Positions 50,535 to 62,323 of a DNA stretch of 64,000 bases are shown here, piece after piece (within the stretch, counting starts at the first letter, position 1; every line of letters starts with the position of its first letter). The stretch is from assembly GCA_020086605.1 (NCBI GenBank), contig JACBWW010000007.1, forward strand, positions 26,637,949 through 26,701,948, given 5' to 3'. This DNA is from Lanius collurio (lineage: Eukaryota > Chordata > Aves > Passeriformes > Laniidae). The notes under the pieces were generated by a model. That model saw only the letters and a list, made by a program, of their open reading frames with translations, was not told the origin of the DNA and searched no databases. The position numbers were made by a program, and so were the translations under genes.

Positions 50535-53239
50535 CCATAGCAGCTACCAATATTACCTCTGAGCTTCCCTGGGCATCCACAGGGCCCAGGAGAAGCCAGC
50601 AGTAACTGAAGCTTGATTTCATGTCAGAAATATCCAAGCAGGTCTCTGGATGCTGATTGCTACAGATTCTTATCACACCACGGGATGTAAGAAACTAACC
50701 TCAGTTTCCATGGGTGCCCCATAAAGCATCCCTTTCCTTGGACTGTTCTTCTAGTTCTAGTCTTTGCTTTGTTTTTCATGGCCAGTCACTAATTATCCAA
50801 TTGATTGATGCAGAAGGCTGTGAGGACAGGTTGCTTTGGGCATCGAGCAACTTTTCTTAAAAAAACTTGCATTAAGGAAAGCCAGAGATGTGATTTGTCT
50901 GAGGGCCATATGGACAGAACTAAAAGACCTGTTAGACCCACTAATAAGGCTGAGAGCAGAATGATCTCATGTTCTGTATCGTCATTAAGATAATGCACCT
51001 CAGCAAAGGGTTAACATTACTTGAGCAAACCTGGGGTTTTGTGAGAACACTTAGTGCACTACCCAGCACACTTTAAGCTTTGCAGGACTCACACAGAAAG
51101 GGAACAGAAACAGGTTCAGCCTGCTGCAGGCATTCTGCCATTGTGACTGAACTGTGGTGTTACACACCTGTAATCCCAGCAGCCTCAGTGCTGTTCAGGC
51201 ACGGACATCCAAATGAAATGCAGTGTTCAGAACAGAGGCATGATGCCGTGCCTTGCATCACGGCACACAGCCCAGCCCAGATGGCTTTTGCGCAACCTGG
51301 CCCCAGAGCCTCTGAATTCCTGACTCCAGAACAACTCCTAGTGCTCAGCAGCACAGCAGAAGGGCAGAACTCGAGCTGGGCATTCACCACCTACCCCTAA
51401 AGGCAGCTCTCCTGATTCCCAGCCAAGCCTTATTACAGAGCAGGGTTCCTGTAGGGCATAGAGAAGGGTTTCTGAATCCCTGGAAGAAGAGGAGGAGATG
51501 AGGTCAAAGATTATGCTAGAGTGAAGAGCTGGGGTAAGAGAACTCCTTGTATGACCTGAAATTGCCGTGTTCACTGTGGTGACACATCACAGGCTCATCA
51601 CCTCTCCTTTGTTCCTGTTCAGGCTGAGCACTCAATGTTCCAATTCTCTCCTAATCAACATCACCCTTTGTGAGCAACACAGAGAGTTTCCCATTTTCTA
51701 GATACATCAAAATAATGCCTTGATTGAATCTCCTCCCTGTAGAGAAGCAGAGGGAGAAAGACCTTCTTCCCTCTCTGCCCCTATACTAAGAGCCATTTAG
51801 TGCAGCCTTATAAAATATACTCAGAAAAAAAATCTAGCTCACTGCCTTCAGAGCTGAAAAACAGGACAATCGGGACTAGCATAAAATCTATGCTGTCACT
51901 GCATTAAAGTGCACTTTAACAGACAGCTCTTAAACCAAGCCTCAGAATAGAGGCATGTCCAGGCAGAGAATGACTTAAGATGCAGTGTGACAAGTTTACA
52001 AAACCCTTTCATCTCATTTGTCTTGAAGTTTATCTCCATAGTCTTGGACTTACTAAGTAACTGCAAACACTCAGTGAAGACAGATTGCCTTCTTAAAATG
52101 AGGGTCTAGTACTGTGTGACACTCAGCACTAGTAGAACCATAACTAAAATACCCTAGCTGCATAGAGACAATACATGGCTGCTAGACAATAAATATATTT
52201 TTGCAAGCAGTTCCTCTTGGAAGCCTTGAAAATCATGCAATGTGGTTGCTTAAACGCTTGGCTTGGCTACTGCAAGGAGACAACTTCAGTTATAAAAAGA
52301 CAGTATCAGTTTGTGGGAACTTTATTCCATGGTCTGATGGTCTTTGGGGCAGCGTAAGAGAACCTGTGCATGGAACAAGGAAACAGGCAAGTAATCAGTG
52401 ACCCAGACAAATGGCATACCCATTTATTCTAATTAACTAAATTTAATTACTGGCGTCAGAAAAACTGTCTTTCGAAAACCAGCCAACAAAATCAATACCG
52501 AGGATTTGTCACAGCAAATTTAGTAGTGCAGCCTGATAGGAAAGTGGCTGGACATTTCATATTAGAAGACCTGCTTTTGAGCTAATTATTCCTTACACAA
52601 TCTCATCTGTCTGAACTGAAATTGTCCATATGTGATATCTAATTTTACTAATTTTTCCAGAAAATTTTAGCAAGAAGAGTACAACCATTTCCAAGAATCA
52701 AAGCAGTGAACAGGATACTGCTTAGCCATGCAAATTTCCAGGGCCTTTATTTCCAATTTCTTTCCCTTTGCTTCAGAGGAGGTACTTAAAATGCAGTAGA
52801 AAGTGGAAGCTAGCATCAGAAACTAGATCTGTGCTTCCCATAGGGTCTAGATAAACTCAGCTAAGTTTCACAGTCCTCAGACACTCCACAGAAGCTCTGG
52901 AGAGTTTGGCAGCTGAAATGCCCAGAGGTGCAGCCCTTCCTGAGGACAGTGCACCCATTTCCCTCACTGACACAATCCAGAAAACCTCCCAACATGCAGG
53001 AGCACTGGGAAACTCCCCTGAACAGCTGCTGTAAGTCATTTGGGACCTACCTGGGACAAACAAAGAATTTGTACTTAATTGTACCTTCAGTGGCACTCAA
53101 GCAACCCGAGTGAGGGACCGGTTCTTTATGAATAAGGATGCAAATCAAAAAACAAGAAATAAAAAGATTGTCCAGGTACAGAAGAGTCAGACCTAGGCCT
53201 GGGACAGGAAGAAGAAGCTGGGGCAGAGGAGCCAAAGGA
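50535..53239. other. Unique non-coding stretch
   Basis: No gene or transposon was recognised. At 51165-51180 a 16-mer (cacctgtaatcccagc) is identical to part of primate Alu, but the flanks do not match and Alu does not occur in birds. ORFs are at most 106 codons, with antisense counterparts. Confidence 0.55.
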
Positions 53240-53984
53240 CCAGAAGCTCAAGAACTGGGGCCAAGGAAAATTCATGAGGTTCAACAGGGCCAAGTGCAAG
53301 GTGCTGCACCTGGGTGAGGAAAATCACCAGTATCCAAAGAAAAGCCAGACATGAGTTGGCAAAGTGCAGTTGCAGTCCAGAAAGCCACCTGTATCCCAGG
53401 CTGTATCAAACATTGTGTGACCTGCACAGCAATGAAGAGGCTTCTGGTCCTCTGCTGTCATGAAACCCTGCATGGAATACAGCATCCAGCTCTGGGGTCC
53501 CTGACATGGGAACGACATCAGCTTGCCAGAGCGAGTCCAGAGGAGGCCATGAAAAAGATCAGAGGGCTGGAGCACCTCTCCAATGAAGACAGACTGAGAG
53601 AGATGGGGTTCTTCAGCCTTGAGAGGAAGTTTTGGGGTGACATTATAGCAACTTCCTAGAGGGAGAGGTACCTAAAGGAGGGGCTACAAGAGAGCTGGGG
53701 AGGAACTTTTTACAAGGACATGTAGAGACAGGACAAGGAGTAATGGCTTTAAACTGAATGAGGAAAGGTTTTGATTAGATATTAGGAAGAAATTCTTGTC
53801 TGTGAAGGTGGTGAGGCACTGGAACAGGTTGCCCAGATAGTGGATGCCCCATCCCTGGAAACACTCGAGATCAGGCTGAACAGGGCTCTGAGCAACCCGA
53901 TTTAGTTGAAGATGTCCCTGCTCACTGCAGAGGGGTTTGGTCTTTAAAGGTCCCTCTCAACTCAAACCATTCTATGATTTTATG
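53240..53984 (+). mobile_element. CR1 LINE 3' portion: end of ORF2 plus 3' UTR
   Basis: Begins with ATGAGGTTCAACAGGGCCAA, the family's MKFNKAKC block that follows the RT catalytic region. It continues through CACCTGGAGTA-like, GAGCGAGTCCAGAGGAGG, GGGCTGGAGCACCTCTCC and TTAGATATTAGGAAGAAATT blocks. A CACTGGAACAGGTTGCCCAG block follows, then a 3' UTR of GTTGAAGATGTCCCTGCTCA type. It finishes with TTTAAAGGTCCCTCTCAACTC and the terminal repeats ATTCTATGATTTTATG. The 3' UTR type is that of the CR1-J/CR1-Y-like group rather than the type at 36.4 kb. Several internal deletions (around 53330-53480) and stops make ORF2 non-functional. The 5' edge is approximate. Confidence 0.93.
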
Positions 53985-55023
53985 CTGAGACAAGCACCCA
54001 AGTGGTGGCTCAAGCCCATATTCTGTGGAGGCTCTCACACATATCAGTGTCCTCTCCAAGGTGGTTTCCATGTGGACAAAGCTCCCTGGGTGCAAGCCAG
54101 ACAGAAACTTCAGTGAAGTTCAAGAGGTTCCTCTGGCAATGAGGAATGCCAGGACAAGGGGAAGAACAGGCACTGGAAGGAAGCAGAGGATACGGCACAT
54201 CACTAAGCAGGAGAAAATACTGCTGTGAGTGACAGAAAAAAGATTAATATTTCTTATAAAAGCAAAATTCCAATCAATACATATTAAAATGTCAGTAAGG
54301 CAAAATAAACACATTAATTGTTATTAATCCTTTTCTCTTCTAGTATGTGTGCTGACTGTTCCTGGCCCACAACAGAAGAGGCAACCAATCTTTATCCAAC
54401 CAGGCAAAGAAGCCATCAATAACTCTGTCACCACAATGCCTAAGGGAAGTTTCTCCTAACCCATTTAAGTCCCAGCGAGCTTAGGAGAAGCTGTCAGAGC
54501 AGACCTTGATGATCTTTCTAATAATCTTTTCAGGCCACTGGGGAAGAAATAAAACTGAGCATTTTATTATCTGGCTTGCTGTTGGTTTGGGCTTGTTTTA
54601 TTTTTTTTCATTTCTTACTTGAGAAATCCAGCCTTTCAAGGATTGTCTTCAAAATCTTTCTACTCATTTCCTTGGGTGGGGCCTTCAAAGGGAAATATAA
54701 CCATGGTCATACATGCTCTACAGAAATTACTTTTGAACCATTTTTTATCCCTTCCCTGCTGGAGAGGAACACTTCTTCATCCAAATGAGGATAACTGATT
54801 GGAGTTCTTTCTAATCAATCCTGTACCAGCTGCTATGTTGATTTAATATTCACTAGAAGACAATTTTACCTGCTCCGGCTTACTTTACCCTGAGATGGAC
54901 AAAAAGACCTTTATTTGCTCCATCTGGGGGAGCAATCCCCTCTGAAATCATCACAGGTATTCCAGCAGGAGTGATCTGTCTCCAGCCTCAGCTTATGTTC
55001 TGCAAATGTTTAGCACAAGTTAC

Positions 55024-55046
55024 AAAAAAAAAAAAAAGAAAGAAAA
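55024..55046 (+). repeat. A-rich tract (A14 then GAAA words)
   Basis: Fourteen A residues followed by gaaagaaaa. Low-complexity only. No source element was recognised upstream. Confidence 0.8.
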
Positions 55047-57359
55047 CAAAACAGGTGCTGCTGTGTTTCAGTAGTTGAGTAGATGTCAAACATTTGGGCT
55101 GGAGATGTTGGGTGGCATACAAACACCAAGAGATGAATAAAGTAAATTCCAATCTTTACTCACATTAGGGTTCCCTGTAATAACTGTCTGTTATAGGAGA
55201 AGGCCAGTTTATTGCCTGTTTCTCCTCTCCTGTGAATCTGAATTCTGGAAACGCATGAAAAAAAAACAGCAAAAGCAATTCAAACATGAATTAAATCATG
55301 CTTTGTAAAAAAAACCCATAAATTTGCATGGACAAAAAAGGCCACACACAGGGAAAGAATGAGAAGGCAGCACACAGACAGGCAACTCTCTCTTTTAGTT
55401 TCATCTCAAAATAATTTAGCTTTAGTGTTCTTAAAAAGCAAGTGTCATTGTAGAATACTGAATCAGACATGCAGAGCTGTGACTGATGAGAAGCTCAGAT
55501 AGCAGTCCTACCTGGCATTCCTGCTATTTTGCTTCATCAGACAGAGCTCCTGATGTGTCTGCTACTTGTCTATAGCAGTCATGAAGATAGGCAGTGTATG
55601 TACTACACCATCTCCCTTCAGCTTCCCTACCTACACTGGTGGGAAAGGAGCCATGAAGCAACTGGAGACACTTAATTTTTAGAAGCTCAATTCATTCTTC
55701 ACAAAACAGGTTGAAAACCTGAAATCTTGTTTCAATCTATGCTAGCTATCAGATAACCTGACTTTTTTCAGGGCAGGTTTTTAGCTGACTCACATCTTGG
55801 GGAAAAGCCATGGTGCAAGGACTGTTCCACAGCCACGTTTAGAAAACTGTTGCTGTGGTTTCAGACATGGCAAAGGACTAATCCCATTTCAGGCAAGTAT
55901 AAGGAGAGGGAGGGGAGAACAGAAACCCATTCTCCTCTCTTCATCTCAAATTGCAGCATTTAATGGTGTCAGCAGGGCAGTAGTCAAGTCTGGCTGAGAG
56001 CTCCTCATGTAAATTGTTCCTTGGCAAAGAAGGAAGTTCAGGAGATAAAAGCCCAGGCAGGCATCACACCTGTGATTCTCTTCCCTTGGCAGGTACTTCT
56101 GGCCCTAGAGAGTGTAAGGGTCATCTTAAGGAAACTACAGTAAGCAGTGTGAATAACTTTTTCCGCCTACTACTTCATTTTAGTTCTGCTGCCAATTTTT
56201 TTTTATTTGGAGCATTGCTATAACACTTTGATACAAGAAAATAATCACTGATGGGAGCTAGTAATTATCTATTGCAGAGATCACAAGGAGTAAAGACAGA
56301 AATGATAAAACATTGGCTGTGTCGTAGCCCATTACCTTGCTGCCTTCAAATTCTCCTCAACTTTCATCTCTTTTTTTTTTACTTTCTGCAACTCATCTCT
56401 GTGTGGCCTCCTATGGTTCCTGATCCCTTCCATCCAAAAGGCATATATTAAACCTCAGAACTGTGTCAGGCTTTTTCCCAATGAACAATTGTCAAAAAAA
56501 AGAAGAGAAAATATGACAAATCAACAACTTCTTTAAGTCACTGCATAACCTTACCCTCTGGCTTATCACACTTCCAGCTCCAAACATCTCTTATTCATGT
56601 AAGAATCAAATAGGGAATATTTTTTGTTTTCATACAATGCGTCTTCCTGGTCTTATTCCAACATGCATTTGTTGTCATCCTTGTAGAAATAAAAAAATGC
56701 AGCTGTTCATTATAACAAGAAGCTTGAGGAGAAAAAAGCCTCATGGGGCTCATATGTCTCTACTCCCTCTAGTCCCAGTCTCTCCCTATGATCCGTGGGA
56801 TGAGACTACAGACAACATGGCTGTTTGAAGGGCACTATGACCTTATCTTTTCAAACCCCAGGTGGCTACACTGCTCCTCAATTAATTTCAAAAGGAGTCT
56901 TTCCTTGCAGCTGTCTTAATGCACAGATGCTTGACTTTCTCCATAGGACTGGTTTGCTGGTGACAGGACAGACCTGTGAGCTCTGTGCCCCACCCCCCGA
57001 AAGCCACCAAATGAACCAGAGCAAGGATTGAGATATTTAAACTGCACACACTCTCTAGCCCTGAGCCCTGTGAATAATGACAAAGTTTAAATACCAAAGC
57101 TCTCACAGCCTCATACCTTTGTCATCCTGAGTTATTGCACTGTGATAAACTGCATTAGTGCTTCTGCAGCTCTCATGGCCAAAGCCAGCCTTGATCTAAA
57201 GACCCAGTAATTCTTTTGGTGACACTTGTGCCCAGATTTTCACAGTGTGCTAAAATCTTTGTAATATCTGCTTCCATTTATATCGAAGAGGAGATCTGGC
57301 CTCTTAATGGGTGTATCATAGTGAGACTAGAGAAAGTCTAATGAAATCCATGCTGGGAT

Positions 57360-57480
57360 ATTTCATTATCTTGCAGGCAATAAAGCCATCAAAACAAAGC
57401 CATTCATTATCTTTCCTATTAGGGAGGAAAACAAGTGATCTATATCATTTAGATTATCTCATTGTCCTCCCTGTTCAAAA
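57360..57480. promoter_or_regulatory. Candidate conserved non-coding block (unproven)
   Basis: Complex AT-rich sequence with ATTATC/GATTATC GATA-type words (near 57366, 57406 and 57452) and an AACAAAG SOX-like word at 57394. No repeat or ORF lies here. Listed only as a candidate for alignment. Confidence 0.13.
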
Positions 57481-59289
57481 ATGATAGCAGCATAATGAAC
57501 ATTAAAAAAAGCAATGTATATTATTCACTTGTTTCTTTCCACAGTTAGAAAGCAGTGCCTTAGAAGGAAGAATAAGCTTGAGGGCTCAGCTGCATAAAAA
57601 TTGCCTATTTTACAGCTCATTGCATTGTTAAGTAACATTATAGTGTAATTTGGCCTTTGGGATATAGTTTTACATAGGGTAGACTAGCAGTTGCAAATTT
57701 TTTTAAATATTCTTTTCCCCCAAATATGTTACACATAACCAAATTCAATATTTAGATTTTCAAATCTGCACTAAGTGGAAATGACTATGAGCATACATGA
57801 CAGTAGGCTGCTTCTGGACTCCAATTCAGAAAACATAATTGTTTCTAAAGTGACATATTAAACACTTCAGAATTGCTCATCTCTACTGTCTATCTTTTTA
57901 AAATAGATTATAGGGTCTTTATGATGAGAGCTCTGTCACATTGACATGCCATAAGGCTGTGATTGTAGTAAGAGATTTTGGATGTTAAAAAATTACAATT
58001 ATTATAATATTTTTTGTCCTGTTTTCATAAGAAAAAAATTATTTCTGTAACTGCAGCATTTTTCCCTATCCTTTCTCAGTTTGTCAGTTCTCACAACTTC
58101 TAGGAAATTTTCAAACAAGTGCAACACAGAAACATGAGTGTCAGAAATGTTAAATTCCTCCAAATCTTGTGGAAATAGGTTAGAAATACCTAGGTAACAG
58201 GCAGTTATTACTGCCAAAAAAACACCAGAGAGTCAGGCAAGTGCACTGGCTACACTGCTACCAAGACAAGCCTTGGTAGGAAGGAGCACTTCTGGCCTGA
58301 AGTCACAGGCAACAGCTCTGGGGCTTACCCCTCAGCTCTGATGGCAACAAGAGTGCTTAAACAGGGCATTTGAGGTGCTCCAAAACACACATCTTCCACA
58401 GCTGCCTAGAACATTGGGGACAAATAAAAATAACATGTCAGCTGCAGAATTGCCATTGGCAGCGTGGGAAAGACACTCAGTATAGACATTGTAATGAAGA
58501 TTACACTAGAAATAGATCAAGGCAACAGTGAGGTAGGTTTAGCCAGTATTTGAATTCAACAAGGCTAGGATTTTACATCTAGGGAATGCCTTTTCAGAGT
58601 TTCCATGGCATTTTTATTTCAATTAAGCCAAAATGAGATTCTGGTCTCCTTGGCTGTGGGAAGTAAACCAAAGCCAAAATATATTGCTTAGAGGCAGTAA
58701 CTGAAATGAAATGGAAATTCAGAAGAATGCATCATTATATTGCCCATTGCTAGATGACTAAAGAAAACAGCATATAAAAGAGCAGTATTATAACTTTTAC
58801 TTCCAGACTGGATTCTCCTCCAAATAGATAGCTAAAAGCCCTGTAAGGACAACCAGACTGTGTGAAAGCAAAAATGTCCAAGATTCCCTGTAATAAGAAA
58901 TTGCTCTACAAAGAGTATGACCAGCACACATCATTTCTTTAAAAGCTCACTTGAAATCAGGTATTTTTATTTAATAGAATAAATTAAAACTAGGAAGAAA
59001 ATAGTGGTATTTCATCTCACAAGGGGAGTCTAAAATCTGGATTATGTTCTAGAATTCGATTCTTAATAAACAAATGCATTTTTAAATAATTATTAATTCA
59101 GGCAACTAAAATGGTTATCCTGTGGTAGCACCTCAGTCCTGTATTACAGAATCATCATAATATACAAATCTTTAATTGTAAGTTGGCAGTAGAAGGTCCT
59201 TCATGGTAATTTAGCTTTAAATCAATTAAGTTCTTAATGCCACTGTAACATATATTTTCCCTACCATTTTCACCTTAGCTGAAAGGAGA

Positions 59290-60540
59290 AGGCCAAATGT
59301 TGCCTTTGGGCACCTGAAGGTGGAAGTAAGGAACAGGGTTTAAAAAAACCTCTTCCTTGGACTTCCAGAGGGTGGACTTTGGCCTGTTCAGGACACTGGT
59401 TCAGAGAGTTCCTTGGGAATTAGCTCTTAGGGGTCCATGGGGGTGGACATACTTTAAACAAGGAAATCTTAAAGGCACAGGAGCAGCTCATCCCTGTGTG
59501 CTGAATTCAAGCCAGCGGAGAAGCCTAGTCTGGCTAAAAAGGAGGCTTTCCCTTGAACTCAGGGGGAAAAAAGAGAGTTTATGGTATTTGGAAGAAGGGG
59601 CATGCAATTCAGGCAGAGAGAAAACTAGAAAGGCAAAAGCTCAGCTAGAACTCAATCTGGCCACTGCTGTGAAAGACAATAAAAAGCAGTTTCATAAATA
59701 TGTTAACAACAAAAGGAGGGCTAAAGAAAATCTGCATCTTTGGGTGGATGTGGAGGCAAATATTGTAACCAAGGGTGAGAAAAAGGCTGAGATGGAAAGG
59801 CTGCAAAATGCCTTCTTTGCTTCAGTCTTCAACATAAAGTCATACTAGCCCCAGGGCAACTGGCCCTGTGAGCTGGCGGACAAGGATGGGGAGCAGAATA
59901 GACCCCCTGCAATCCAGAGAAAGTAGTTAGTGACCTGCTGTGCCACTTAGATGCTCACAGGTCTCTGGGGACAGATGGGATCCGAGGAACTACAGGCCTG
60001 TCAGCCTGTCCTCGGTGCTGGGAAAGGTCATGGAACGCTCACCTTGAGTGCCGCCATGGGGCACATACAGGCCAACCAGGGGATCAGGCCCAGCCAGCAC
60101 GGATTTAGGAAAGGCAGTTCCTGCTTGACCAACCTGACCACCTTTTATGACAAGGTGACCTGCCTGGCAGGTGAGGGAAAGGCTGTGGATGTGTCCCCCC
60201 AGACATCCATTAAACCTTTATAGGTGTCCCACAGCACGTTTCTGGAGAAGCTGGCAGTCCATGGTTTGGATGGGTGGACTCCTCGCTCGGTTAAGAACTG
60301 GTGGATGGCTGGGCCCAGGGAGAGGTGGTGAATGGAGAAACGACAGCCAGTCACCACTGGGGTCCCTTAAGGCTCATTATTGAGGCCAGTGCTGTTTAAC
60401 ACCCTTATCAATGCTCTGAACAAGGAAATCAATTGCACCCTCAGTCAGTTTGTAGATGATACCAAGCTGTGCAGGAGGGAGTAGTTATCTGCTGGAGTGT
60501 AGGAAGGCTCTGCAGAGGGGTCTGGATTTTTGGGGCAAAG
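59290..60540 (+). mobile_element. Decayed CR1 LINE ORF2: linker and reverse transcriptase
   Basis: The longest transposon remnant in the window. From 59357 a 163-codon frame reads VDFGLFRTLVQRVPWE, then AQLELNLATAVKDNKKQF, YVNNKRRAKENLH and NAFFASVFN, the conserved linker between endonuclease and RT in CR1 ORF2. After about 59985 the sequence jumps from the GPDGI block to NYRPVSL, an internal deletion of the DWK-ANV part. QANQGIRPSQHGFRKGSSCLTNLTTFYDK follows at 60062-60150. RT motif A (LDFSKAFDTV) is destroyed by small deletions and a stop near 60222. The catalytic motif C survives as Phe-Val-Asp-Asp (60449-60460) instead of the usual Phe-Ala-Asp-Asp. The fragment stops soon after GRKALQRGLD at about 60530, with no CR1 3' end. 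It is truncated at both ends and dead. The left boundary is approximate. Confidence 0.94.
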
Positions 60541-61963
60541 TAGCGTTTTTATTAGATCAAGATATATTGCTGGGAAAAACAAACTAAATTTCAGGTACAC
60601 AATCTCTCCTTCAGATGACCCAAAAGCTTGTCAAAACACTTCTACATAAATATTTCCATTTCATGAAGACAGTAACATCTGCCATCAAGTTTGCTTCTCC
60701 TCTAACTTCCCAGTCAAAGTGTTAACCCATGTGCAGAGTCAGCACAGCAGAGGGTATTAATTCAGACAGCAGCAGACACTCATTCTTTTATCAGTTTTAT
60801 GTTCCTGAACACTATAGCAAATATTACCAGAATTTTTTAAGCCTATACAGTAGGAACAAAAATGACATAAATTAGCAGCCTTGTAAATTAGGGCTCCTTA
60901 CTGTTAAAGAACAAAACAAACAGATTGGACCTTTTATCTTTTTCACACTCACATATTCTTCTCACACAATGAGAGGACCAACAGATGTTGAACAAATCAT
61001 CTTGGAAAAAGCAGTTTCAGATGACTGCCACTGGCACATTTTGTACCTAGATTTTTACTTTGCACAGTCATATTTTAAGCTATGATCTTGGTTGAACTTT
61101 TACATGTGCAGCACTGCAACACTAAATATAAAAAGGACATAAGCATGAACTTTGTGTGATTCCTCTGACCTGCCCTAATAAGCTTTCTGTCAAAAGTCTC
61201 AAATAAAACAATCCTCATTCTTCCACACACTTCTCAAATTAACAAGCAATCATTTCTTTGTTCCCCAGCAAACTCAGAGCTGCATTACCCCGAGTAAACA
61301 GCAGATCATTACATGTATAATCTCATCCCTAATTCACTTAGTTATGTCAGTAGCAAATCTACTTCATGCCCCTCAGGAGGTCTGATTCCCTCAGTATTAC
61401 ACTGCTCTCTAACTTAATGTAGTTAGAGGAGAGCTCTGTATCTTCAAGGAATTGAAGAGAAACCTTTGTTGGTCAAAATCTTTCTTTCTTAAAGCTTGTG
61501 TAAAACTGGGGAAAGACTCTCAAGAGTGATATCCCTGTAAATTTGTAAACAAAAGTCTGGTGGTAAGATAACATACCCAGAAAGATCTTTAAATTTTGAA
61601 CCTGCTTTATAGTCAACTATACATTAGCACTGACCAAACTTTGTAAAAGATGGCACATTATGCTCCCAGGACTAAACAGAGGGAAAGTACATTAGCCAGC
61701 CACAAGCCTTAGAAGTCAGTGTTTTGACTGCTCAAAATTTTGGATGCCTTTTCAATTTCTCAAACCTAGAGACTCAACCAAGGCATATTATTAGGCAGCT
61801 ATGTCAAGAAGAGTTCAAGCTCTTCCAGGCATTGGAACTACACTGAGAATAGTTTTCTTTTATGTGTACAAGCTTCCTTCTATCCCTTTTTGGAATAAAC
61901 TAAATTAAAATCCTGGGTAGGACAAATGATGAGTAGCATATCCAGCAGAGGAAAAGATAATAA

Positions 61964-61988
61964 GCTAGTGCCTGAATCTGGCACTAGC
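61964..61988. repeat. Perfect inverted repeat, 9-bp arms, 7-nt loop
   Basis: The arm gctagtgcc (61964-61972) pairs with ggcactagc (61980-61988) around the loop tgaatct. The stem is short and GC-moderate. It is not followed by a T-run, and a transcription terminator would not be expected in this kind of genome. Confidence 0.9.
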
Positions 61989-62304
61989 AGAAGCACAAGC
62001 TGGCACAGGCTCCCACAAGCCAGCAGGGACAATAACTGGATGGACAAAGCAGTGATACAGCAACTTCCATCCATAGGAGAGAAAAAACAGGTGAGGTGCT
62101 GTCACTCCTTCCTGATCAGTCTGTGCCACCCCAGAGAACAAGGTGCAAGACTTAACTTGCCCAAAACCAGAAAACCTCTTTGTTACAGCAGTGGTTTAAC
62201 AAATGGGAGTCCTGTGCTCCGGCTCCTTTTTCAATGACCATTTCTGTCTTTTGTTCAGTATCTACTTAAAATTTATACACAGTCTAAAGACATGGGTTCA
62301 GGTG

Positions 62305-62323
62305 CTCTCCCTCCCTCCCTCCC
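62305..62323 (+). repeat. (CTCC)n short microsatellite
   Basis: About four tandem CTCC units in a pyrimidine run ending cccgagg. Confidence 0.85.

Larger units (their letters stand above)
53985..59289. other. Unique non-coding stretch
   Basis: No gene or recognised transposon. It contains an A14 run with GAAA words at 55024-55046 and a candidate conserved block at 57360-57480. ORFs are at most 72 codons and lie on both strands. AT-rich throughout. Confidence 0.6.

Noticed and set aside
51165..51180. 16-mer identical to primate Alu/near 7SL (cacctgtaatcccagc)
   Set aside because: Flanking bases do not continue the match, Alu is absent from birds, and a 7SL pseudogene would extend further.
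59151..59215. Possible further CR1 3'-tail remnant (cagaatcatcat ... agaaggtccttcatgg)
   Set aside because: Only scattered words match the reversed CR1 end and spacing is wrong, so it is not better than chance in AT-rich DNA.
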